From Heliocidaris tuberculata (taxonomy: Eukaryota; Echinodermata; Echinoidea; Camarodonta; Echinometridae): a DNA stretch of 64,000 nt. This document shows positions 31,401 through 44,300 of this stretch, piece after piece. Under the pieces are notes generated by a model that was not told the origin of the DNA, searched no databases, and saw only the letters and a list, made by a program, of their open reading frames with translations. Location of the stretch: the NCBI GenBank assembly GCA_025618425.1, contig CM046842.1:30400581-30464580 (forward strand). Direction: 5' to 3'. The translations under genes and the position numbers were made by a program. How positions within the stretch are numbered: position 1 is the stretch's first letter; each line of letters begins with the position of its first letter.

Positions 31401-34400
31401 TGGGTGTTTTCTGCAACTTCTGAATGAGATGGATTACTCAATCTAAGGGATCTGTTTTGTTCTTTCAATCTATCCTTCATTGTTCTCAGTGTTAGTTAAC
31501 ACTGAATCTATCTGGATCAAAAGGATTAATCCTTCACTGAATAGACTATGTGTAGAGACTCTAGACTGGCTATTCACTGTCACCTACATGTATCTTCGCT
31601 CCAGTAATCTCGAGGAAGCGGACAGCAAGAAACTGTGAAGAATCACTTGGCTTGAGAAAGTCCACAGGATTGGATGAAAGCTTACCTACTAAATTTTGAA
31701 ATCAAGCCTAAACTACATTAAGCCAACTTGTTTCTTTCTTTTTATTGGGGGGGGGGCTGTAGATGAAATATCCATCTAAACTCCAAAGTGTTCAGAAAAT
31801 CAAGATGAAAAAAAAACCAAAAAAAAACATAATTTTTGAAAATATCACTGTGAGTCCCATAGATCTAGATATCTTTTAAGTGTCATAAAATGGTAATTTA
31901 TTGTTAATTTGGGCATTGTAGCCTCAAGGCTTTCAAGTACATGTACACAGCTTGCAAAATTACACTCACGAAACAGAGAAATGAGAAAAAACCCTTTCCA
32001 TGTCATTTTTAAAATTTACGTCAGCTAACAACATAACGCTACAAGAATGGGCACAAGTTGTGCAGAAATTGTTGGTCTTTCTGGCTCATGAATGCATCTG
32101 GTAGGAGTCAGAATCATAAGCCAAACCAAATAATGTTGACTTTTGTCTTGAATGGATTGAATAGAGATCTATGGAAAAGACTGAAATAAACCAAAGAGGA
32201 ACAATAACAACCTGGAAAATTTGTCTCCCCTATTGATACATGCAGAGGCGAATCCAGGGTTTTATAAAAAGGGGGAGGGGCAAATTCTAACAAGCAAAAG
32301 AGGAAAATGGTCATTGCTGTTTTTAAGTACATTTTGAGTCTAACAATGTAAAGAGGGGGGGGGGGGGAGGTGTTGACAAAAATATTAAGGAGGCACATGT
32401 GTTTGTGTGTAAAGGGGGGGGGGGCTACAGGGCAGTTGTGCCCCCCCCCCCCCCCCCCCGTCCAGAAATGGAACGTGGATTGCATGATCAACATTGTAAA
32501 CTGAGAACTTCCTCATAGCTCACTTGAGCATTTAAGAATATTCATGAGGAAATACATGTAGCTCATTCTCATAAGAAAACTGAAAGCAAAAGCCAGTTGC
32601 TCAATTGTTATGTGGAAACCTAGAACCTAGTTGTTAAGCTGGAATTTTTTTTTCCTCACTCTTTTTACTGACATCCTTCATTGTCTTGTTTAAAAATTTG
32701 ATGTTTACACTAAACTTAGGGTCAAGGGAATACTGATAATGATAATAATGTCTTGTTTACCCAGGGTAGCCTCATCAGTATTACATACTCTTCTCCCTGA
32801 GGGCCCTGCAATCATATTATTACCCCCGCTTTAGCCGAGCGACCATGGTAAGGCACTCAAAAGCCGCTCAAGATTTCAAGGAATTTCTTCCTACTGGGTG
32901 CCCATTTTCTTCACCTGGATGGAGTGTGGCAAATGTAGATTAATGTCTTGCCAAACGACATTAGTGCAGTGGCAAGGAATTGAACCCCGTACCTTGTGAT
33001 CTGCAGTCCGGTGACTTATCCACTAGACCACAACCATCTACACAAAGTAATGACATTGAATGCTCCAAGACTAGGCCCATCTCTCTTTTTTAAATTAAAA
33101 AATTTTTGTTGTAGATTTATAGGCTGTACATGTACGTACATGTTTGTTGTAGGGATATACCAGTGTAAAAATAACCATTTTCATAGGAACTCTTCGGGAT
33201 TCCTGATAGAACAAGTGAAATTTCATTGCAGTGATTTTTATGTATTTTATTGTTTTTTACCAGAGCTCTTTTCAGAGGTTTCCAAAGATTTCCAGAGCTT
33301 TCCAAAGATTTCCAGAGCTAAGTCGCTCACCGCTCTCGTCTAGATTTTTCACCGGCATGTAATTGACTGTATTTTCAAGGGGGTCCGCTCGCTAGTCATA
33401 AGGACCACTATACATAATGACAGCTCTATTTATAAGGACTGCTATTCAAAATGGAGAAAAGGCTCATTATTCCTAAGGGTCATTATTCATAAGAACTGCT
33501 ATTCATAATACGAGAAGAGGGTCCCTATTCATAATGCAAAAGGAGGGTCCCTATTCATATTAAGAGAAGAGGGTCGCTGTTCATGATAATACGAAATGAG
33601 GGTCGCTATTCATAATAGAAGAAGGTCGCTATTCATAATTTTTACGAAATGAGGGTCGCTATACCCTCATACCATATTATGAATAGCGACCTTCTCCTAT
33701 TTAATATAAATAGCAACCCTCTTCTGTTATGAATAGTGGTCCTTATGAGTAATGACCTTCAATGTGAATTAGGAATAGCGACCCTCATCTCACATTATGA
33801 ATACCGGTCCTTATGAATAACAGCCCTTATGACTTTATGAATAGTGACCCCTGTCCGTTTTATTAATAGCGGACCTTCATGTATACATGTAGGAGCTTAC
33901 ACGTTAGGAATAGCGGTCCTTATGAATAGTGGTCATTATGACTGGCAGTCCTTATGACTAGCGAGGTTGTCTCTTTTCAAGGGGGGTTCAAATGCTATTA
34001 TGCTGATATAGTGAGTTTGATTTATAACAATGCCTCCTACTCCTATTTCTCTAAATTCAGATCTATCTATTTTCTGTGTCATCACACAATTGGCAACAAT
34101 ATGACTGGGACCACATTACAACGATCGCTATGTTCGGCTACTACGACCCTAAACTCATGTGCTATGCTCACTCCAAGGGCGTAAGAGTGGTGGCTCTAGG
34201 TAAGAAATGATTTGTTTATTAATTTTTAAAAGAAAGCATATACAATGTATATGTTGAGTTTTAACTCTAATAACATGATGACTTTTAAACCAGATTTAAA
34301 ACAGCTTGATAGACAAGGTCTGTTACACAACAGACTGGATTTTGAAAGAAAGTGCAGTAGGATTAGTCATGGAATAAAAAAAAAAAGAAGTAAGTTCTCC

Positions 34401-37400
34401 CTGACTGAAGTCCCAAATGGTAAATTTTGGCAGTCATGTGAGTGATTTGACATCACTACCAATTGAAATTGATCAGGCCTTTTTTCAGACTAGAGGATTT
34501 ATGTTTTCCCACCATTTTGTTCACATGACCATTCAGGTTCTCAATCAGGGAGACTTCACATTTTCATAATTTCATAACTAATGGTTATTAGCAATGTCTT
34601 CCAAGATTGGCCTTAGTCAAGTTGCTGGGATTGTAAGGGACTCAAAAAGTAGTCTGCAAGAGGTAAGAATGGAACAGATATTTCCAGTGGTGTAGCCAGG
34701 AATTTTTACAAGGGGGGTAATTTTGTCATCTCTTAAGAAAAAAATACACAATCCAACAGCATTACATTATTTGTCATCTTAACCCTTTCAAGACAATTGA
34801 CCACATTTTCTGGTTTGGCTTAATAAGTTTTGATTCAGAGCTCTAAAAAATATACCAGATGTATGAGTAGAAAGAGCAAAAATTTCTGGACATGCTATGT
34901 CCATTTTTGTCACATGACCATATTGTGTTTGATGTCAGGAATTTTAAAAAGGAGAATAAGCTTCAAAATCCTTAAATTGGCAACACATTGAGAGATTCAA
35001 AATCATTTTTTTTCATCAAAATTGGCAATTTTCTCAACGTATCGATAAAATCACTAACCATGTTTATTGTTCTAAAAGACATGACACCTATTAGAACCAT
35101 CTAGCACTAAAAGAAAAATATTATTGTTGCCATTTTGGAGAACGAAATGTGATCAATTTAGCCCTTGAATAATTCCTGTCCTGAAAGGGTTAACCAGTTG
35201 ACTACTGAATTTTCTCATTCCCATAGGCCTAATACAGGGAGCAGTGGTTCCAATAGACAATGGTATAACTTTACAATAAAATAAAATCATTTTAAACTGA
35301 GCTGGTAGAAAAAAAAAGCAGGTGATCAAGTGTGTTCACATGTCATTATACATTTTTTTCAGGCGAGTTTGGAGCAAGTCTGCTTACCAATGACACGGCT
35401 TGGACAGAATGGGTGATGTCAAGGGTCAACTATGCAATTGACAATCACTTGGATGGGATCAATCTGGATATTGAGTTCCCACTGACCAAAGAGAAGGCTC
35501 CACTACTGACCAGTATGGTAGAGATGACCACAAAAGTTTTCAAGCAATCCATTCCACATTGCCAGGTGAAAATTAAGTCTTTCAAGGCAATTGACCACAT
35601 TTTGTGGTTTGGCTCAATAACTTTTGATTCAGAGCTCTACAAAATATACCAGATGCATGAGTAGAAAGAGCATAATTTTCTACACACACTATATCCATTT
35701 TTATTGCATGATCGTATTGCGTTTGATGCCACTAATTTTAAAAATGAGAACAGACTTTGAGATCCTTAAATTTGCAACACATTGAGAGGTTCAAGATCAT
35801 TGTTTTTTCATCAAAATTGGCAATTTTTTCAACTTCTCGACAAATTCCTAACATATTGTTTTCAAAGACATTACAACTTATTAGAACCATGTAGCACTAA
35901 AAGGAAATATTATTGTTGCCAATTTGAAGAACAAAATGTGATCATTTTAGCCCTTAAATAATTCCTGTCCTGAAAGGGTTACACGTAAGTCTTGCTAGTA
36001 TTGATGATTTATCATCTATGGACAAATGTCCCTTGGTTGAAGGTTGTATGACACAATTCCGTACACTAACCAAGTTCTTAAAGCTCATAGAAGTTTTGGT
36101 AGCAAAAAGGAGATTGGAAAGAAACATGTCCAGTATAGTCTCATGTTGTTCTTCTTGTATCAAAAGAGGTTTGTTAGAGATCATGTGGTATTCCAACAAT
36201 GATTTCCGGTGAATTTTGGTGTAAATATCTGTAAGGAACGCTAGATCATGGTAACATACTGCCCTATGCTAGGACCTGCCGATGGCTCCCCACATAACAG
36301 TCTCGGGGGCTTCGCGTGGAGATAGCATGTGCGTCACTGTGTGTGGAAGACACATAATCCTAATAGGTTTGTGCACGCGTTATAATATATAGCGCATGCT
36401 GCCATTGTTGGGAGTTTACATGTATATCCCTGGCCGGTATGCAAATTATTTTTTACTTCTCAGTTGTAAAATAGTTTACTTTAGGACGTGAAATCTTCAC
36501 AGCATCTTGTTATTGCTAGAATCTTGCTATTTATCAACAAAATCTAAGAAATCTGACAATAAGTTTTTGAGGGAGTACCAACTTGAAAACTAAACATTAC
36601 CTTTACCCCATTCAAGACAATTCACCACATTTTGTGGTTTGGTTGAATAACTTTTGATTCAGAGCTCTAAAAGATATACCAGATGCGTGAGTAGAAAGAG
36701 CAAAAATTTCTGCACACTGTGTCCATTTTTCTTGCATGGCCATATTGTGTTTGATGCCAGGAATTTTAAAAAGGAGAATAAACTTTAAAATCCTTGAATT
36801 GGCAACACATCGAGAGGTTCAAAATCATTGTTTTTTATCAAAATTGACAATTTTTCAACTTTTCAACAATTATTTTAACCATGTATATTGTTTTCAAAAA
36901 CGTCACACCTTATGAGGACCATGTAGCACTAAAAGAAAAATATTATTGTTGCCAATTTGAAGAACAAAATGTAATCAATTTAACCCTTAAATAATTCCTG
37001 TCCTGAAAGGGTAAACTTCAACCTTGGACCAAACACTAAACCTAAACCTAAACCTAACCCTAAACCTAACCCTAAACCTAAACCTAAACCTAAACCTAAA
37101 CCTAAACCTTAACCTAACCCTAAACCTAAACCTAAACCTAAACCTAACCCTAAACCTAAACCTAACCCTAACCCTAACCCTAAACCTAAACCTAAACCTA
37201 AACCTAACCCTAACCCTAACCCTAACCCTAAACCTAAACCTAAACCTAAACCTAACCCTAACCCTAACCCTAACCCTAACCCTAACCCTAACCCTAAACC
37301 TAACCCTAAACCTAAACCTAAACCTAAACCTAAACCTAAACCTAAACCTAAACCTAAACCTAAACCTAAACCTAAACCTAAACCTAAACCTAAACCTAAA

Positions 37401-38316
37401 CCTAAACCTAAACCTAAACCTAAACCTAAACCTAAACCTAAACCTAAACCTAAACCTAACCCTAACCCTAACCTGAAACCCAATGGCAACCCTAAGCCTA
37501 GCCCTTTATCTTAGGTGAAATAAAAACTGGAGCATACCTGGGGAGCGTTTCATGAAAGGAAGTTGTCGGATATTTTGTCCGACAACTGTTATAAGCTACT
37601 GAAATCCTTGCATCTGATTGGCTGAGAGCAAATTTGTCAGTAAAAATCGCTGACAAAACGCTTGATGAAATGCTCCCCAGTACAGTATGTTGAAGCAGCT
37701 GTTGTAAGACTAATTATTTCATTGAAATCTTGATGTTGTAGTCTATCAGTGATAGATAATTTCATGATGAATTTTACTAGCATTCTATTAACACTAATAT
37801 TTACTCTGGATAAGAGTGAACAAGTTAATTGTCAAGTTTTCCTTCCTTTGTCCTTGAGCCTTTCTCTTGTTGTACAAATGTCACTAAAAATACACCATCT
37901 TTTCATTTTACTTTGAGTCTAGATTATTGTTTGTTCATTTATTTTCATTTCCTTAAAAATACAGTACATGACATAAATATAAAGACATCATGTTCTTACA
38001 TAAACTCTGATAATTACAATGAGAAAAGAATATGACATAATGCATTTATAACCAACAATGAAGATAATTAAAGGGAAAATTAGAAAAAAAAAGAAACTTG
38101 AAAAAGCTGTAAGGGCCTTGCCTAGTAAGTCCTCTAACAAAAGACTCAAGACTTACCTGTTGCCAGCTATAACATCATCTCAAGGATGATGATTCTAACT
38201 AAGGACCATGGAAAATTAACGATCTCAATTTAAAACACTGACTAAATTTGGAAGACATTCTAGGGCAAGCGCCATGAGCACCCAGCGGAGGCGGATACCA
38301 GTGGTATCCAAGAAGC

Positions 38317-38348
<32 letters not shown>

Positions 38349-41300
38349 ATAACAAAACTTTCTTTCCCCAACTCTTTTTCAGGTGACATTTGATGTAGCT
38401 TGGTCTCCAAATTGCATCGACCTTCGTTGTTTTGATTACAAGGCCATCGCCGACACGGTCGACTTTGTCTTTGTCATGTCGTACGATGAGCAGAGCCAAA
38501 TACATGGGGTCTGCGTTGCAAAAGCCAACTCTCCATATGGGACAACAGCACAAGGTTTTTATACTTATTATTATTTGTAAACTGACTTCTTTCAAAAGGT
38601 TGCTTTTGATAAGTGACAAGTCAAAAATTAAAAGTTAAAGTAATCTGTATATTTTCATTTTGGTGTTTACATAATGTATTAGGGGGAAAATGACAATCTT
38701 TCCTTGAACTTTGCAAATGATCTTGTTAGACTCCCAATTAACCTTCCAAATATTTTCATTCAGGTCTTTTATTTTGGGTGTTTTTTTGCTGGGGGGGGGG
38801 GCTCTTTTGAACCCCCCCCCCCAAACGAACAAAAAAAAAATATAAAAATACAAATAAATTTTTAAAAATGAATAAATATAAATTATGATAATAATTTTTG
38901 GCTATGCTGCAAAATTAAACCAAAGCTGGCCATGATTACTTGATGTACTGTCACATTCAAATAACAGTTAACCCATAGACTACTGAATTCTCCATTCCCC
39001 ATAGGCTTAATACAAGGGCTGCCCGGTTCCTGTGTGCAATGAATTAAATGTAAATATAATTTACATTGGCTCTCAATTGATTATTAGGTTTCTATGAAGA
39101 AGGAAATCATCTTGTATAAAAAAATCTAATCCTTTAACTTTATGTGATCTGTTTTGAACATGACAATGATTTATGCTCTATCTACTACAGTATATTTCAT
39201 GTCATGGTTTATTATTGGAAGTTGCATTAATTTGTAATTGTGAATATCTGATGTATGCGTCATCCCAATGATTGACTCTTATGAATTTGTTGAAGGTGTG
39301 GAAGCGTACATCAAGCTTGGAATCCCCACCCAAAAATTGGTTCTAGGAGTTCCATGGTATGGATACAACTACAAATGCTTGAACCTTTCTGAGGTAAGAA
39401 AACTTTCTTCGGTAGCTTCGCGAAACTCATCGGCACGAAAAGACACATCCGGAACGCAAAACTGCGAAATTTTGGGTGATTTAAAACTTGTAATTTGACA
39501 TTATGTATTGACAGTATAGGTAATATTAAGCCGAATCAAGGTAGTAGAGGTATTTTTACCTGCTCTATGGCTTAGTGATATGTGTCTACCTCAATGCAAT
39601 GAAATCAGGATTTTCGAATAATTATACATTTTGTGTTCAGGATGCTTCTTTTCGTGCCAGTACATTTCGCTAAGCTACCTGTTCCACTTATAAAACTTGA
39701 AAGAAAGTCGCATACTGGTAATAAAGTTTTTAAATATTTAAAGAGTTATTTCATATTTTGATTCCCATGTGAGAGAATGTCATATTACATGCAGCAATGA
39801 AGCATGGAAAAGAAAGGTCTTGAAAAGCTCTCATAATTTTGGCTACATGTGTGTGAAGTCCTATATGTCCTTATTTGTTTGGTGTGCCTCTGTGTGTTTT
39901 TGTTGAATTTACATGTAGCAACATTTAATTTTCTTGTTGTAATTTTGATGATTTTTAAAAGCCCTTAATGCACAATTTTTTTCAATTTCATATTCAACAC
40001 TTTACAAGAATTTATAGACACTTTGTTACTATGGCAATTCTACCCCAAGAACCCAAAATGACCTTTTACCTTTTCTGTTTTGAATTAAACTCACCCATCC
40101 CTCACACTTAAAGTTGTCTTAAACTGGTAGAATTTTGATAATTAATTAACAGCACCATCTTACGGTTATTCCTAAGTTAAGATTATAATTTAGTTGCATT
40201 TTATTTTGAATTTCAACAGACAACTCGCTTTGAAAATTAGCACATTTTAAAAATTTCAAACTATTACTTTTGACTTGCAAACATAGAAAATTGCCTGCAG
40301 GTACATTCTAAGCTTCTGCAAGGGAGACTGATGCATGATGGGGAAAATAAGATGCACCTTTAGACGTTTTCCAAATCCTGTTAAAAGATGGTGCTACTTA
40401 AGAGGTTAAGTTTAAGGCAACTTTAATGTTTTTTAAAATTTTATGTTAAAATTTGCAATTTTATTTTGAATCCTACGTTACTGCCTGTCAAGCCAGATCA
40501 GTAAAACATTTTATGCATGTCAGTGAAACAAATATCGAAGTGCTTCAAGCAAAATAAAAAAACTGGTGTATATATAGGACAAGATTGTATGTACTGGTAA
40601 ATTTAGCATTATTTTGCATGAAGGATATTACCCTCAAGCAGCACAGCCAACCTTTACCTATTGTCAACATTTAGTGAGAATTTTCTGTAACAATTTTATT
40701 AACAGTTTTTGGCAATCTTTTAAAAAAAAAATTTTTTTTTGATACAAACATGAATTATGTCTTAAAAGGTTCCAATCACCAAAAATAATTTTGCTCTGTA
40801 TGTTAGAGATTGCATGTCGTTATACTATATTCAAAATATAGGCTTCAAATATTAATTCTATATAGAGATATTGCAATTTTGATTACACTCTCTATAAGTG
40901 TAAAAGCGACTCGTGAGTGGACTACTCGAGACACATGTACGTGCTCGCCAAGGTAAAGGCTTGTGTGGAACCAAACTCTGAGTTTGGTTCCGCGCGAGCA
41001 TTTTCATGTTATCCTTTATTTCCTTCATACTTATTAACTGTTGACCTATGGAATACCAGACAAAGTTCTCTGAGGTTGATTTTATACTTTCTAGCTGTAC
41101 ACAAATTATTTTTTCAGGCGATTGGTACACTTTAACTATCAGAGCCTGATTTAAAACACTGTTCCTATACCTCTTTCCTTTTAGTAATATATATGTCATC
41201 AATATATTATGCTCCTAGTAGTATACATATACAACGTTCAGAAGGAGAGAAAAAAAAAATGCTTTATTATGTATGCTTTTAGTCCCATCTCACTATCCCT

Positions 41301-44300
41301 TTTTTCTTTAAGTTCTGGACAAACTTTCATTACTCTTATACCTTTCCTGTCGATGAATCTTTTGTTTTGATTTTAAAATCTTTTTTTTTTCTGGCAGTTC
41401 TTGAAACTATTCAACTCGTACTTATCATTGCACGTTCTTAAACCTTTTATTTGTTTTAAAATTGTTCGTTTTTTTTCTGGCAACTTTTCAACTTTTCCTG
41501 TCAATTAATGTACTTGAATCGTATTTTTCATAATTTCACAAGCAATTGTTTTTTCTGACACTTTGTTTAACTCTATCACAGCTATTAATGTTATTGAAAC
41601 TTGGCAGGTGGATTGAAGGTAATGTAAAGCGGTGCACGTTGGAGCCAGAATAAGAAAATCACCCAAGCGTGAAAATCTAAGGCACCATTTTCTATTTTAT
41701 ACATGTAGCTATCTGGCAGATGCATGAAGCTTTTGCATGAAGAATGCCATTGATCTTAAACTTGCCTAACTCTTAATTCCCAATGTTTGCAACTCTTCGT
41801 GCATGAATTATCATACATATTATATTAATTTGTAATGCTTGCATCTCGCAGCTTTTAAAATTTGCATGTATCTGAAACTTTTTGAATATATATGTTATGA
41901 ATCATTGCCCATTTTGTGCTCATAACATTGTAATATGCATTATGCCAGAATGCTTTATGCTTTATAGCATTGTCCGATAACTTTTGCATTGAGAAATTCA
42001 TTATTGTGATACTTTGCCATATGGCATTCTCATTGTGCCTGATCACAATGATCTTACTTGCATGAATTAAATAATTAGGCCTATACATATTACATGTGTA
42101 AGTATTTCTCTGCTATCTTTCCTTCTGTGATGATCAAGATGAGTATGAAATATGCATGACAACAACGATATTGAGCCTAATCCCCCAGTGTTCCCAAACC
42201 CTTGTGTTGCGACAGGAACCTTCCAGTAGACTAGACAGTCAGCGCATGAGTACCGACAATATCGGTCTAGCGAACCTTCTGAAAATTTGACTGTAGGCCC
42301 ACAAGACCGACTTGTGGGTCTCGTGGGCTGTAGCCTGTTCAGACACGCCTGTGTTCCGACACGCCTATGTTCCGACACCTCTGTGTTCCGACTTCCCTAT
42401 GTTCCAACTTCCCTATGTGCTGACACCCCTATTTTCCGACACCCCTATTTTCAGACACCCCTATGTTCCGACACCCCTATCTTCCAACACCCCTGTTTTG
42501 ACACCCCTATGTTCAGACAGCCTTATGTTTTGACATCCCTATGTTCCGACACCCCTATGTTCCGACACCCCTAAGTTCCGACACCCCTATGTTCTGACAC
42601 CCCTATGTTCCGATACCCCTATGTTCCGACACCCCTATCTTCCGACACCCCTATCTTCCGATACCCCTATGTTCCGACACCCCTATCTTCCAACACCCCT
42701 GTTTTGACACCCCTATGTTCAGACAGCCTTATGTTTTGACACCCCTATGTTCAGACAGCCTTATGTTTTGACACCCCTATGTTCCGACACCCCTTTGTTT
42801 CTACACCCCTACGTTCCAACACCTGTACGTTCCGACACCCCTATGTTCCAACATACCTATGTCCCACTATCTAGATGTTCTAATAGATGTATGCTCTGAC
42901 CTCTATACAATCTAACACCAGTATATGTATGTTCTAATACTCCCAATGTACTTCTCAACAACCATATGTTCCAACCAGTGGCAGATCTACAACCAGTCTT
43001 GCCCCCTCAATTTTGTTCTTTTTTTGGAACATGATGCCCTCTCTTATGCAAAATCCTGGATAACCCCTTTTCCCATCACCCCTTTGTTCCAACGCTCCTG
43101 TATGTCACATTATGTTCCAACGCTACTATGTTCTGACACCCCTGCATTCCAACATAGGCTACAACATATGTTACACATGCAAAAATTGCCAACAGTATAG
43201 CCATTAAGGCTTGTTCACATATGACACAATCAACCATAATGTGTTTTTTTAAGGGTGATGCCATTCACATTTTTGTATCTTACAATACACAGATAAGTAA
43301 GTATGCCTATAGGACATCTGTTCCATGCAGCTGTTTTTTTTTCATCCCTGTATGTGAACGAGCCTTTAGACAAAATACAGACAGACGGATCTGTCCCCCG
43401 TTTTAAACACCTTGTTCAACCATCTTTTCTTATCCCTAGTATGATGTATGCACCATTCCTGAGGTACCGTTCCGCGGCGTGAACTGCAGCGATGCGGCAG
43501 GTACTCAGAAGAGCTATAACAACATCATGAAACTCCTGGAGAATAACTCTACGACGGGTAGAAAATGGAATGCTGCATACCGAGCACCGTTCTTTGATTA
43601 CAAGGTGAGAGAACTTCTTGACATAATGAACTTGAGTTCCAGGCCCCTTATAAAGAGCTGCAATTGATTGCAACTTGATTTGATATTGATATCAATTGCA
43701 ACTCTGTACATATGAGATTGGAGACTGTAAATTTGCAATAGGCCAGTTCGTAATTACAATTTGCACATAACTTTGTACCGAGTACAATTGACCTCTATTT
43801 TGTATGCGTGAATCAGTATGATTTTACATGTTAACCCATTTGAGACAATTGACCACATTTTGTGGTTTGGCTCAATAACTTTTTATTCAGAGCTCTAAAA
43901 AATATACCAGATACACGAATAGAAAGAGAACAAATTTCTGCACAAACTATGTCCATTTTTGTTGCATTACCATATTGCGTTTGATGCCAGGAATTTTGAA
44001 TAGGAGAATAAGTTTTAAAATCCTTAAATTGACAACACATTGAGAGATTCAAAATCCTTATTTTTTATCAAAATTGGCAATTTTTTCAACTTTTCGACAA
44101 AATTCCTAACCATGTGTATTATTTTCAAAGACATTACACCTTATTAGAACCATGTAGCACTAAAAGAAAAATATTATTGTTGCCAACTTGAAGATCAAAA
44201 TGTGATCAATTTAGCCCTTCAATAATTCCTGTCCTGAAAGGGTTAAACAAGTAGCGCATCCACCCAAACAGATGCGCGTGCGCTTACAAATTTGGGTCAT

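Noticed and set aside
32250..32465. Further hAT-like element starting CAGAGGCGAATCCAGGG
   Set aside because: The left end resembles the 27702-28033 family, but the right end is lost in a C-run and no flanking duplication could be read.
32941..33031. Functional tRNA-Cys gene
   Set aside because: Only the box A/B and anticodon-arm text is tRNA-like. No matching acceptor stem closes the fold and a ~230-bp body follows, so it is a SINE.
37024..37489. Asn-Leu and Gly-Leu repeat proteins on both strands
   Set aside because: They are translations of the CCTAAA/CCCTAA array, open only because the hexamer lacks stop codons in those frames.
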